Notes: generated by a model not told the origin, from the sequence alone. A DNA stretch of 64,000 bases from Intestinibacillus massiliensis (GCA_029267335.1 JAJUJC010000001.1:124001-188000); one strand, 5' to 3'. Shown: positions 45,366 through 54,385, counted from the first letter of the stretch. Translations and numbers: made by a program.

Positions 45366-46496
45366 ATGGATTTTTTGCAGTTCCCCACCCCGTGTTTTGT
45401 GGTTGATGAAACGCTGCTGCGGCACAATCTGGAGCTGCTGCGTGATGTCGCAGACCGTTCGGGTGCAAAAATTTTACTTGCGCAGAAGGCGTTCTCTATG
45501 TTTTCGCTTTATCCGCTGATCGCACAATATCTGAGCGGCACGACCGCAAGCGGGCTGCATGAAGCACGGCTCGGACACGAATATTTCCCAGGTCAAACGC
45601 ATGTGTTCTCTCCTGCGTATCTGCCGCAGGAGTTCGATGAATTGCTCGGCATCGCAGATCACTTTGTGTTCAATTCGTTTGCACAATGGGAGAAATACGG
45701 TGCGCGCGCCAAGGCGGTGGGCAAGTCGTGCGGCATCCGCATCAATCCGGAGTGTTCCACGCAAGAGAGCGAGCACGCAATCTACGACCCGTGCGCGCCC
45801 GGCTCGCGTCTGGGCACGACGCGGGCAAACTTCCGTCCGGAACTGCTGGACGGCGTAGACGGATTGCACATCCACACATTGTGCGAGCAGGGCTTTGATG
45901 CACTGGAAACCACGCTGCGCGCATTTGAGCGCGATTTTGGCAGCTATCTCCACGGGATGAAGTGGATCAATCTGGGCGGCGGACATCATATCACGCGCGA
46001 GGACTACGACCGCGAAGGGCTGATCGCCTGCGTACGCCGTCTGCGCGAGACCTACGGTGTCGAAGTCTATCTCGAACCGGGGGAAGCCGTCGTGCTCAAT
46101 ACCGGATTTTTGGTCTCTTCCGTGTTGGAAACCATGCACAATCATGTGGATATTGCGATCCTCGACACCTCGGCCGCCTGCCACATGCCGGATGTGATCG
46201 AAATGCCCTATCGGCCGCCGGTACTCAATGCCGACGAGCCGCAGGTCAAAGCGCATACCTACCGTTTGGCGGGACCGACCTGCCTCGCAGGCGATGTGAT
46301 CGGAGATTATTCGTTCGATGCCCCGCTTGCGGAGGGAGACCGTGTTGTATTCGGTGATATGGCGCTCTATACGATGGTTAAGACCAACACATTCAACGGC
46401 ATGAACCTGCCCTCGATTGCAATTCGGCACGAGGACGGTTCGGCAGAGATCGTCAAGACCTTTGGATATGAGGATTTTAAGAACCGTCTGTCTTAA
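45366..46496 (+). CDS. nspC: Carboxynorspermidine decarboxylase
   Basis: NspC removes the carboxyl group of carboxy(nor)spermidine to yield (nor)spermidine. I set the start to ATG 45366 (GAAAGGAC upstream) rather than the ORF-track 45336. The ~376-residue fold type III PLP enzyme has the Schiff-base lysine in AQKAFSMFSLYP, then LGGGHHITRE and EPGEAVVLN as PLP phosphate contacts, and a catalytic-Cys-like region LDTSAACHMPDVIE. It follows the dehydrogenase gene after a hairpin. Confidence 0.94.
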   Translation: MDFLQFPTPCFVVDETLLRHNLELLRDVADRSGAKILLAQKAFSMFSLYPLIAQYLSGTTASGLHEARLGHEYFPGQTHVFSPAYLPQEFDELLGIADHFVFNSFAQWEKYGARAKAVGKSCGIRINPECSTQESEHAIYDPCAPGSRLGTTRANFRPELLDGVDGLHIHTLCEQGFDALETTLRAFERDFGSYLHGMKWINLGGGHHITREDYDREGLIACVRRLRETYGVEVYLEPGEAVVLNTGFLVSSVLETMHNHVDIAILDTSAACHMPDVIEMPYRPPVLNADEPQVKAHTYRLAGPTCLAGDVIGDYSFDAPLAEGDRVVFGDMALYTMVKTNTFNGMNLPSIAIRHEDGSAEIVKTFGYEDFKNRLS

Positions 46497-46506
46497 AAAA
46501 GCAAAA

Positions 46507-46543
46507 AAAGGACGCGCAGAGCATAAAGCCTGCGCGTCCTTTT
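46507..46543. terminator. Bidirectional terminator between nspC and dcd
   Basis: AAAGGACGCGCA and TGCGCGTCCTTT form a perfect 12-bp stem with A- and T-runs on the two sides, serving convergent genes. Confidence 0.9.
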
Positions 46544-47068
46544 TTATTCGTCATCAAAGTCACGATACATCAGACTGGGCTGAATGCCCTCGTTATTCTG
46601 GTATTTTCCGCTGCTGTAGCGGTCGTAATCTCCCAAAATATCGTGGTAATAAATCTGGCATACTTCTGCGTTCGGATAGATGCGAATGGGCTGTACGCAA
46701 AAGATTTCCAGTGTCCAGTAGCCTTCAAAGCCGACATCGCCAAAGCCTGCAGTCACATGGATGAACAGTCCCAGACGCCCCGTCGAGGAACGTCCCTCGA
46801 GCATTGGTACGAAGCGGTCGGTTTTGGTGTACTCGTTCGTACGACCAAGGTAGAGGCGGCGCGGCTGCAGCACCAACCCCTTTTCGGGAATGATCAGGTG
46901 CTCGGTCTCGTTGGGGGTTTTCATATCGAGCACATCATTTTTATAAACGAGCAGCTCGTTTGCAAGCGATAGATTATAGCTGTTGGGATTGATCCGCTTT
47001 TCGTCAAACGGCTCAATCACGATTTCCTTGCCGATGTGCCGCTTGATTTCGCGTCCAGATAAGATCAT
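46544..47068 (-). CDS. dcd: dCTP deaminase
   Basis: Dcd deaminates dCTP to dUTP (some clostridial forms also hydrolyse it to dUMP), feeding thymidylate synthesis. The 174-residue length and motifs fit: LEGRSSTGRLGLFIHVTAG, then GFEGYWTLEIFC with the catalytic Glu, and the N-terminal INPNSYNLSLAN. The start ATG overlaps the DHHW gene stop as ATGA, a curious coupling to a polysaccharide-modification pair. A separate dut is present 8 kb away, so the mono-functional deaminase role is plausible. Confidence 0.94.
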   Translation of the reverse strand: MILSGREIKRHIGKEIVIEPFDEKRINPNSYNLSLANELLVYKNDVLDMKTPNETEHLIIPEKGLVLQPRRLYLGRTNEYTKTDRFVPMLEGRSSTGRLGLFIHVTAGFGDVGFEGYWTLEIFCVQPIRIYPNAEVCQIYYHDILGDYDRYSSGKYQNNEGIQPSLMYRDFDDE

Positions 47069-48273
47069 GATGCATCTCCCTTCGGGTGGATGGGCTTGCC
47101 CTCGATAAAACGAACAAGCTCGGGGCTAAAATTGTTTTGGTGATAGAGGAACAGCACCAGATCAGGCTTGCCGCCGCGCAGCAAGTCAGCAAAGGTCGCC
47201 TGTTCCTGATAATAGCGCGGGTCGATGATTTCAACCTCGGAAAAAAGTGCGGTGAAGTAATCGGTGGTCGGATCCTGAAAGGAATCCTTCAGCAGAAGCA
47301 CATGCTGCTGCACGCGCGCATGGGGATTGACGACACGGTAATAACCAAGATTTTCCGTATACACATCGGAGTAGGTGACGGTATCCTTCCCCCGCCCCGC
47401 CCCGATGATTTTCTCACGCGGCACCGGTTCGGTGTCGTCCACACTGGTGTAGTAGCGCACATCCTGCGTATTTCGCAGCACACATACCGGAACCTGCGTT
47501 TCACGCGGCAGCGCATAGGAAAGCTGACGGTTGAGATCGCCATCATAAGTGCGGGGCAGCCACTCCAGAGAGACATCCTGCCTCACTGCGTTGGAAGCGG
47601 AATCAAGTGTGCCACTGCTTTCGAGTTGCGCGCGGATGTATTCCATAGCATCGAGCGCACCTGCGGCATTCCAGTGAAAATCGGTGGGAAAATACAGATT
47701 TTTCAGCTCTTCCGGTGTATATACCTGTTCGAAATAGCTGACGAGATCGATGAGCTGTAAATTATCCACGCCTTGCATCGCCTGCAGCGTTTGCGCGCGG
47801 TTGTCCTCGCCGACCCGGTTGCTGATATAATCGGGAGCGAGCCGATAAAGCGCACCGGTTTTAAACGGCACCATCGCATAGGCAAAGTGCGTTTCCGGAT
47901 GCGTTCGCGCCAAATTCGTCAGCGCACCGGTATAGCGCGGCAACTGCCAGTCTACGCGCTCGTATTCCTGCGACATCAGCCAGCGATCATCGGCAATATA
48001 GAGACCGCGCACACGGTTTTTTCCCATCGCAAGCTGCATACGGGAATAGAACGCAAGCAGTTTTTCGCGAAACGGAAACTGATCGACCACATAATCGCGC
48101 AGCGCGGGTGCCAAATACGATAGCGTGGGATGTTCCATGTCCGGTATCTGGCGCAGGCTGCGGTTTTCTGTTTTTGTGACAACGGCATCCGGCTGTACCA
48201 CACCCAGAATGGGGACGGTGAACAAAACAGCCAGAAATCCGATCATCAGCAGCCAGTTTGTAAGTTTTTTCAT
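47065..48273 (-). CDS. DHHW-family (AlgX/AlgJ-like) O-acetylation accessory protein
   Basis: This is an exported protein of about 402 residues, starting at ATG 48273 after GAGGTGG. The first ~25 residues form one membrane anchor (LTNWLLMIGFLAVLFTVPIL), and the remainder is extracytoplasmic. The motif NLYFPTDFHWNAAGALDAM near residue 190 is the DHHW/SGNH-hydrolase-like site found in AlgX/AlgJ-type proteins that work with an MBOAT partner to acetylate polysaccharide. It lies 10 bases after the MBOAT gene and overlaps dcd by ATGA. Confidence 0.87.
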   Translation of the reverse strand: MKKLTNWLLMIGFLAVLFTVPILGVVQPDAVVTKTENRSLRQIPDMEHPTLSYLAPALRDYVVDQFPFREKLLAFYSRMQLAMGKNRVRGLYIADDRWLMSQEYERVDWQLPRYTGALTNLARTHPETHFAYAMVPFKTGALYRLAPDYISNRVGEDNRAQTLQAMQGVDNLQLIDLVSYFEQVYTPEELKNLYFPTDFHWNAAGALDAMEYIRAQLESSGTLDSASNAVRQDVSLEWLPRTYDGDLNRQLSYALPRETQVPVCVLRNTQDVRYYTSVDDTEPVPREKIIGAGRGKDTVTYSDVYTENLGYYRVVNPHARVQQHVLLLKDSFQDPTTDYFTALFSEVEIIDPRYYQEQATFADLLRGGKPDLVLFLYHQNNFSPELVRFIEGKPIHPKGDAS

Positions 48274-48283
48274 TGTGACCACC

Positions 48284-49684
48284 TCAGAATCGGAAATAGA
48301 TAAACGGGTTATAGGTAGAGTTGGCAAGATACAGCACGCACAGCGCAAGCGCGCCCAATCCGCCGATCACCTTGACGGGAAGCTCGACCGCTCCGCCGCA
48401 TCGCGCGCGCATGCGTTGATACAGACCGGTCATGAACGGCGTGCTTGCAAGCACAGCGAGCGCGATCACAAGCAGATTGTCATGCAGCAACAGCCGAGCG
48501 GTTGCATCTACTGCGCCTGCATGCGAAAAACCGAACATCGCGCGTAAAAAACTTGCCGCGCTATGCATGGAGTCTGCACGGAAAAAGACCCAACCGATCG
48601 TCACAGCGAGCATCGCATAGCCGTGGCGGAGCACACGCGGCAGCCTGTCCAGTAGCGCGCCAAACCGTCGTTCCACAAGCAACAGCAAGCCGTAATAAAG
48701 TCCCCAAAAGAGAAAGGTCCACGCTGCGCCATGCCACATCCCCGTGAGCAGCCAGACGATCAGCAGATTGCATACCTGCCGTCCTGCGGCGCAGCGGTTA
48801 CCGCCGAGCGGAATATAGACGTAGTCGCGAAACCAAGTGGAGAGCGACATGTGCCAGCGCCGCCAGAAATCCTTAACGCTTTGGCAGATGTAAGGATAAT
48901 TGAAGTTCTCAAGGAATTCAAAGCCGAACATGCGCCCCAGACCGATGGCCATGTCGGAATAGCCGCCGAAATCAAAATAAATCTGCAAGGTGTAGCAGAT
49001 CGCACCGATCCATGCCGATGCGGTCGACAGGTGCGCGGCGGGCAGCTTGAACAGTTCATCTGCGACCGCGCCGAGCGCATTGGCAAGCAGCACTTTTTTC
49101 GACAGTCCGACAAGAAACCGGCTGATGCCTGATGCAAACTTGTCCACGGTGTGCGTGCGGTGCTCGATCTGATCCATGACCGTTGTATAGCGCACGATCG
49201 GCCCCGCGACAAGCTGCGGAAACGCTGCAATATACAGCGCCACACGGTCGATCCTGCGCTGCGGCGCCGCATCCTGCCGATAGACGTCGATGACATAGCT
49301 CATTGCCTGAAAGGTGTAGAAGGAGATGCCCATCGGCAGCGCGATCGTGGGCACGGACAGCGTACGATGCAGTATAATCTCTAAATTATCCACCGCAAAA
49401 TTGGTGTATTTGAATACACCGAGCAGCGCGAGATTGCAGATGACGGACAGCACAAGCCATGCTTTGCGTCCCCTGCGCTGCGGATCTGCGACCAGCAGAC
49501 CAAATACATAGTTCATTGCGATCGAGCCGAGCATGAGCGCAATATAATGCGGCTCACCCCAAGCGTAGAATAGCAGGCTGACCAGTAAAAATACCGTATT
49601 CCGGCAGATTTTGGGCAGCGCATAATATGCGATAAGCACAATGGGTAAGAAATAAAAGAGAAATAGAATACTGCTGAATACCAT
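48284..49684 (-). CDS. MBOAT family O-acyltransferase (AlgI/DltB-like)
   Basis: This membrane-bound O-acyltransferase (466 residues) moves acetyl groups across the membrane to an extracellular polymer. It begins MVFSSILFLFYFLPIVLI and contains DFGGYSDMAIGLGRMFGF, VYIPLGGNR and the active histidine in GMWHGAAWTFLFWG. It is followed by the DHHW protein, the usual pairing of AlgI-like with AlgX/AlgJ-like. The acetylated polymer is unknown. A terminator lies upstream, so this starts a three-gene transcript. Confidence 0.93.
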   Translation of the reverse strand: MVFSSILFLFYFLPIVLIAYYALPKICRNTVFLLVSLLFYAWGEPHYIALMLGSIAMNYVFGLLVADPQRRGRKAWLVLSVICNLALLGVFKYTNFAVDNLEIILHRTLSVPTIALPMGISFYTFQAMSYVIDVYRQDAAPQRRIDRVALYIAAFPQLVAGPIVRYTTVMDQIEHRTHTVDKFASGISRFLVGLSKKVLLANALGAVADELFKLPAAHLSTASAWIGAICYTLQIYFDFGGYSDMAIGLGRMFGFEFLENFNYPYICQSVKDFWRRWHMSLSTWFRDYVYIPLGGNRCAAGRQVCNLLIVWLLTGMWHGAAWTFLFWGLYYGLLLLVERRFGALLDRLPRVLRHGYAMLAVTIGWVFFRADSMHSAASFLRAMFGFSHAGAVDATARLLLHDNLLVIALAVLASTPFMTGLYQRMRARCGGAVELPVKVIGGLGALALCVLYLANSTYNPFIYFRF

Positions 49685-49801
49685 AGGTCCTGTTCCCCGT
49701 CCCCCATGTCTGCGCGTCGGTGGCAGACCGGTTCAAAATACAATAAGTGTATCACAAAAACGCGCTTATCGCAAGACGACAGTGCCTGCCGCAGACACGA
49801 A

Positions 49802-49827
49802 AAAGCGGACGTAAAAACGTCCGCTTT
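49802..49827 (-). terminator. Terminator after the PRK06851-type ATPase gene
   Basis: AAAGCGGACG and CGTCCGCTTT form a 10-bp stem, followed on the minus strand by TTTTTCG. Confidence 0.85.
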
Positions 49828-49831
49828 GTGC

Positions 49832-50845
49832 TTATTGTGCAAATAGATGGTCAAGAAGCTGTTCGATCGCAAGCGCTGTGCGTGTCGTGGAAAGACGTTC
49901 CTCCAGTTCCTCGTCCAAGGCGGATACAAGTGTGCGGGCTTGTTGCAGATACTCGGTCGCACGACCCTTCAGCACGGTATAGCGCTCTGCGATCATGCGC
50001 AGTTGCGCCACATGCCGCTCATCCGTCCCACCCTGTACCGCCGCTGTGTACAAATCAATGATCTCATCTCCGGTGCGTGTCGGAAAATACTCGTGGGGTG
50101 CGGTGCTGTCAAAGACGCACACTCCCCTTTCTCGAATAACAACCATATCAAGGCTATCGGTATCAAATGAGCAATGATAGACCTCAACAGCCCATCCCGC
50201 GCGCTGCGCCGCTTGCGCGATTTTGCGCAAAAAAGTTGATTTTCCGGTTCCCGGTCGTCCTTTTAGGAAATAACGATGCGGAATATCCACGGTCAGACAT
50301 GCGATGTAATCGACTGCACCATCCGGTGTGCCTGCGCCGAAAAAGGCATCGGTGCGCACGCCTGTGGTCCCATCCGCATCCGCGCCCTCGGTCAGGCGGT
50401 CACAAAATGCGGCGGCGAGCGCATCGAGCTGCGCGTGATCGGTCTCATGCATGTAGATTGCTTCCCACGCATCGTGCACCCGCAGCGCCGCTGCTGACTG
50501 TGTATAAGCGCTGTCGAGCGCTTCCTGAATGCCGTCACGCGCGTCGTTTTGCAGCAGACCGTCGACATGACGGCTACGGTCGAGCCAAAGTGGCGTATCG
50601 AGTACGGCACGACCGCTTTCGGGCAGAATAAAGCCGGTCACCGCGCCGTCGAGCGGGCGATGGAGAATGTCAAGACGACGACTGCGCTCCTGCGCCAGCG
50701 TAATGGCGGCGCCTTCGATCGCGCGTAAGACACGGGTGGGATACCCCGTGGTGTGGACAACATGCGGCAGTGTGGACAAGCGCGCAGGCGCAAGGTCTAT
50801 GTAGCCTTGCGCGCTGTTGGCGCTGAGAAAATAATGATAGATCAA
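49832..50845 (-). CDS. PRK06851-type P-loop ATPase with degenerate N-terminal half
   Basis: Members of this family are two-domain P-loop proteins of unknown role. The C-terminal domain is intact: Walker A FLKGRPGTGKST, then VEVYHCSFDTDSLDMVVI and VFDSTAPHEYFPTR. The N-terminal ~140 residues carry the same kind of fold (YHYFLSANSAQGYIDL, later VHDAWEAIYMHET), but the Walker A loop expected in the first copy is missing, so this half is probably non-catalytic. The gene is single and sits upstream of the MBOAT operon terminator. The molecular function is unknown. Confidence 0.85.
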   Translation of the reverse strand: MIYHYFLSANSAQGYIDLAPARLSTLPHVVHTTGYPTRVLRAIEGAAITLAQERSRRLDILHRPLDGAVTGFILPESGRAVLDTPLWLDRSRHVDGLLQNDARDGIQEALDSAYTQSAAALRVHDAWEAIYMHETDHAQLDALAAAFCDRLTEGADADGTTGVRTDAFFGAGTPDGAVDYIACLTVDIPHRYFLKGRPGTGKSTFLRKIAQAAQRAGWAVEVYHCSFDTDSLDMVVIRERGVCVFDSTAPHEYFPTRTGDEIIDLYTAAVQGGTDERHVAQLRMIAERYTVLKGRATEYLQQARTLVSALDEELEERLSTTRTALAIEQLLDHLFAQ

Positions 50846-50896
50846 AGTATATCAGCCCCTTCCGGAGAACGATATGCGCAGCACGTCGCGTTTATG

Positions 50897-52375
50897 TCAC
50901 AAAATGATGCAAATAAGCCCACCGCTGCCCTCATTGATGATTTTTGCGAGTGTCTCCTGAATCTTGCCGCGTGCCGCCTCCGGCATACGGCTGAGCTTAT
51001 TGTTCAGCCCCTCGCCCACCAGCTCACTGAGTGATTTGCCGAAAATATTGCTTTCCCAAATTTTTTCCGGCTGCTCGTCAAAGCCACTGAGCAGATAGTG
51101 CACCAGATCCTCAGACTGCTTTTCGCTGCCCACAATCGGTGAGACCTCGGTTTGAATATCCGCACGAATCAGATGTATTGACGGTGCGCTTGCACGCAGC
51201 TTGACGCCGTAGCGTCCACCCTGCCGCACGATCTCCGGCTCTTCCAGTGTAAGCTCGTCGAGCGAGGGCATCACAATGCCATATCCCGTCGCGCGCGCCT
51301 GCTCGAGCGCACCGCTGATGCGTTCATATTGCTTTTTGGCGGAGGACAGCTCCGCCAGGACCGGAATAAGATCGGCTTCGTCCCGGATGTCTACGCCGGT
51401 CTGCTCGCCCACGATGCCGTAGAACACCTCGCTCGGTACATCAACACGCAGACGGGCATTGCCGCTGCCCAGATTCATATCGCTGACCGCAGATGCGGAG
51501 ATATATTCGTTCTGTGCGATCGCGGTAGCTGCGGCGGACAGATCGCGCATTTTGCCGATGCGCGCAGCGGCGTCGCGGATTGTACTGTAGATGGCGGTTT
51601 GCACCGCATGCCCCTGCGGCAGCGAGCCGATAAAGCGCGGCAGCTCCACGCCGATCTCACGCACCGGAAATTCATACAGCACGCTTGTCAGAATCTCTGC
51701 AATGCCCCGCGTATCGAGCGCCATGCAGTCGACTGCCATCGGTTCGATGCCGTGCTTTTCACGCAGTTCCTCGCAGACCGCGTGCGCGGCAGGGCCGTTG
51801 GGGTCGCGCGAATTGACAAGTGTCAGAAAGGGCTTTCCCAGTGTTTGCAGTTCGGAAATCACGCGATCCTCGGCGGCGATATAGCTGTCGCGCGGGATTT
51901 CCGTGATCGTGCCGTCTGTTGTGACCACAAGCGCAATGGTCGAGTGCTCCGCTACGACCTTGCGGGTGCCGATCTCCGCGGCAACGCTCATCGCGATGGG
52001 CTCGTCACTCCACGGCGTCGATACCATACGCGGTTCATCATCTTCGGTCGCGCCGAGCGCGCCCTCGACCAGATAGCCTACGCAGTCGACCAGACGCACG
52101 CGGCAGCTTCCGCCGCCCGCAGTCTTGATCTCCGCCGCTTCCTCCGGTACGAATTTCGGCTCTGCGGTCATGATCGTGCGTCCCGAACCCGACTGCGGCA
52201 GTTCATCCTTGGCGCGTTCACGCTTATAGACATTTTCGATGCCGGGAATGACCATGGTTTCCATGAAGCGCTTGATAAAAGTCGATTTACCGGTGCGCAC
52301 CGGCCCTACGACACCGATGTAGATGTCGCCGCCTGTGCGCCGTCCGATGTCCTCATACAGACTGTTCTGTTCCAT
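50897..52375 (-). CDS. spoIVA: Stage IV sporulation protein A
   Basis: SpoIVA is an ATPase that polymerises on the forespore surface and forms the base of the spore coat. The start is set to ATG 52375 with AGGGGAGGG upstream. The ~492-residue protein has the Walker A GPVRTGKSTFIKRF near its N-terminus, GRTIMTAEPKFVPEEA, and the conserved C-terminal end MPEAARGKIQETLAKIINEG. The C-terminus is needed for localisation. The sipL-like gene precedes it on the same strand, with spoVM before that, so its interaction partners are encoded side by side. Confidence 0.96.
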   Translation of the reverse strand: MEQNSLYEDIGRRTGGDIYIGVVGPVRTGKSTFIKRFMETMVIPGIENVYKRERAKDELPQSGSGRTIMTAEPKFVPEEAAEIKTAGGGSCRVRLVDCVGYLVEGALGATEDDEPRMVSTPWSDEPIAMSVAAEIGTRKVVAEHSTIALVVTTDGTITEIPRDSYIAAEDRVISELQTLGKPFLTLVNSRDPNGPAAHAVCEELREKHGIEPMAVDCMALDTRGIAEILTSVLYEFPVREIGVELPRFIGSLPQGHAVQTAIYSTIRDAAARIGKMRDLSAAATAIAQNEYISASAVSDMNLGSGNARLRVDVPSEVFYGIVGEQTGVDIRDEADLIPVLAELSSAKKQYERISGALEQARATGYGIVMPSLDELTLEEPEIVRQGGRYGVKLRASAPSIHLIRADIQTEVSPIVGSEKQSEDLVHYLLSGFDEQPEKIWESNIFGKSLSELVGEGLNNKLSRMPEAARGKIQETLAKIINEGSGGLICIIL

Positions 52376-52388
52376 TTTTCGCCCTCCC

Positions 52389-53882
52389 CTATTTTTCACA
52401 GATCGGTATCAGCAGCATGCGGCTCGATACCTCTGCTGCGTCCGACGGCATATCGTTCGCGCTGCGGATCGCCCGTGCGGTCGTGTGATAATGCTTGGCA
52501 ATATCCCAGAGCGCTTCCGCCCCGTCGACATAGCGCAGTACCAGCGTCACTGCGTCGCGCGTGTCCTGCTCCGGCGCACCGACTTCAAGCTGCGTGATGT
52601 CATTGAGCGCGTAATCCGTGCGGTGATAGAGCTTGCCATCGACATGGACGCGAAGGTTGAGACTGTCGTCACTCGAGGGCGTGGCGCTGACCGACAGCGT
52701 CAGTCCCTGTGCGGTTCCTCCCTCCATGGGCTGCGGCAGCGATACGGGCAGCGATACAGTGCGGCTGACACCGTAGGCACGACCATCCTCCTGCTGTACC
52801 AGCATATTTGCCGCCGCGGTCATACGCAGTGTGCGCGGATCTTCCTGTGCAATGGCATAGCAGGTCGCATAGGAATCAATGACGCGCACAGGGTGCATTC
52901 CGATCTGGACGGTATCGCCGGTGTCCGCATGCAGTTCTCCGAGCGGTTCCATGGCGATGAGATGCGCGGTGCGGGACTGCACCTCGAGCGGATGCGTGGT
53001 TTGATACAGATCAGCGATCGTGCGCACGGTCTGCTCCTGCGTGACGGTCAGCAGCGCACACGATCCCACGCCGATCGACAAAATACCGCCTTCGTGCAGC
53101 TCACTGTCAATGTTGCGCACCGCGAATCGCACCGTGACCGCCTGATCCTCGGATAATCCCTCACAATCCAGAATCTGCGTAAACGGAACGGTATGCTCCG
53201 TCGTGCGCAGTCCGTCGCCTTCGAGCAGCAGCGTGTGCAAGCGCGCGTCACCCTTAATCACCGCTTTGCCGCGCATGGCGCGTACTTCGTTTGCGTTCAA
53301 GTCGCAGCGCGTGTGAATGAGTCGGGTATCGCCCGTGACCGGCGTTTCCAGATCCTCAAGCACCGTGAAATCCCGCACGGCTGCCGTGCGCAGGAGCGGC
53401 ACGGAGACCTCTTCATAGCGCAGTTCAAGAGGAAGTTCGCTGCTGTCGACATCCTGTGTGATCTCCAGTTCACGCGGCGCATAGGCATTGGCTTCGCAGC
53501 ACATCCGTGCAGTGACGCTGATTTTACGGGAATTGACCGCGCGGGCATCGACGCCCACGACACGGCAGGATACGAAGCACGGACTGTCCGCCGTGATACC
53601 CTTGCCCTCTTCGATGTGTGCAAAGCTGAGCGGAACATTCAGTTCGCGCAGCGCGTCTTCCCCCTCCGGCTGATACAAGATCGTGGTACGAACCGTGCCG
53701 GAAACAAGTATCCGATCGGTCTGCGGTGACTCGTCTTTGATTACCGTGTTACCGGCGGCATATACGATGTGCGCGATATCCGGAAAGGAATCGGGCACGA
53801 TCGCGTCTGTGCTTTCCTCATAGACCGTTGTACGATCCAGAATACGGTCGCAGAACTGTATCTGATTTTTGATGAGTTCCAT
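52389..53882 (-). CDS. sipL: SipL-like spore morphogenesis protein (DUF3794 plus LysM)
   Basis: SipL is known from Clostridioides difficile, where its C-terminal LysM domain binds SpoIVA and helps recruit the coat. This ~497-residue protein (ATG 53882, AAAGGAGG upstream) has repeated DUF3794 beta modules (VPDSFPDIAHIVYAAGNTVI and similar) and a C-terminal LysM part (YVDGAEALWDIAKHYHTTA). It precedes spoIVA by 13 bases and follows spoVM. The family identity is by layout and location; sipL-type proteins diverge strongly in sequence. Confidence 0.9.
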   Translation of the reverse strand: MELIKNQIQFCDRILDRTTVYEESTDAIVPDSFPDIAHIVYAAGNTVIKDESPQTDRILVSGTVRTTILYQPEGEDALRELNVPLSFAHIEEGKGITADSPCFVSCRVVGVDARAVNSRKISVTARMCCEANAYAPRELEITQDVDSSELPLELRYEEVSVPLLRTAAVRDFTVLEDLETPVTGDTRLIHTRCDLNANEVRAMRGKAVIKGDARLHTLLLEGDGLRTTEHTVPFTQILDCEGLSEDQAVTVRFAVRNIDSELHEGGILSIGVGSCALLTVTQEQTVRTIADLYQTTHPLEVQSRTAHLIAMEPLGELHADTGDTVQIGMHPVRVIDSYATCYAIAQEDPRTLRMTAAANMLVQQEDGRAYGVSRTVSLPVSLPQPMEGGTAQGLTLSVSATPSSDDSLNLRVHVDGKLYHRTDYALNDITQLEVGAPEQDTRDAVTLVLRYVDGAEALWDIAKHYHTTARAIRSANDMPSDAAEVSSRMLLIPICEK

Positions 53883-53948
53883 GGCGATACGCTCCTCCTT
53901 TGTTCCTGCTTCTATCCCATGTATATTGCTGACAAGCATGGGATATGA

Positions 53949-53977
53949 AAAAAAGCAGGGAAATCTCCCCGCTTTTT
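53949..53977 (-). terminator. Hairpin between spoVM and sipL
   Basis: AAAAAGCGGGGA and TTTCCCTGCTTTTTT pair over about 11 bp with one mismatch on the minus strand. It could separate the spoVM message from sipL-spoIVA or act as a partial terminator. Confidence 0.75.
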
Positions 53978-53987
53978 TCATGGCACA

Positions 53988-54071
53988 TCAGTCTTCGGTT
54001 TTTGAGATGCCGAACAGACGGCGTAAAATCCCGCACAAACATTTCGGGCTTTTCCAGATGACAACCTTCAT
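53988..54071 (-). CDS. spoVM: SpoVM-like spore coat assembly peptide, 27 aa
   Basis: This frame is far too short for the ORF track. The peptide MKVVIWKSPKCLCGILRRLF plus a short tail follows the pattern of SpoVM: MK at the start, K7, P9, K10, G14-I15-x-R17, 26-27 residues in all. SpoVM is an amphipathic helix that marks the convex forespore membrane and recruits SpoIVA. AGAGGAGGTG stands upstream of ATG 54071. It lies beside sipL and spoIVA on the same strand, which supports the call strongly. Confidence 0.9.
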   Translation of the reverse strand: MKVVIWKSPKCLCGILRRLFGISKTED

Positions 54072-54106
54072 GCAAACCCACCTCCTCTACACGATCCCGC
54101 CGCGTC

Positions 54107-54250
54107 TCACCGCATCAGCATGCAGCCGAGTACGATCAGCAGCGCGCCGAGCAGCCAAACCACAAGCCACGAAGGCATCAGACCTCCAATCAGGATGCCT
54201 GCGCCGAGCGCGGCAAGTGCCAACCCCAACACCCATTGACGGCATCCCAT
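54107..54250 (-). CDS. Small two-helix membrane protein, 47 aa, before spoVM
   Basis: This hydrophobic 47-residue frame starts at ATG 54250 with GGAG 12 bases upstream. It has a first membrane stretch (WVLGLALAALGAGILIGGLM) and, after PSW, a second (VVWLLGALLIVLGCMLM), ending in R. It ends 35 bases before spoVM and is on the same strand, so it may share its transcript. The family is not recognised. A function at the forespore membrane is only suggested by its position. Confidence 0.7.
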   Translation of the reverse strand: MGCRQWVLGLALAALGAGILIGGLMPSWLVVWLLGALLIVLGCMLMR

Positions 54251-54385
54251 ATGGCGATCACGCTCCTAATGCAGTATAAGTAAGAGTCCTCTCAAATGTG
54301 AATCAAAAATGAAAATTTACAAAATTGTTACCCGCAATGCGGCGAAAATGCGCTATACTAAAAGACAGAAAAGGGGTGATATCCT

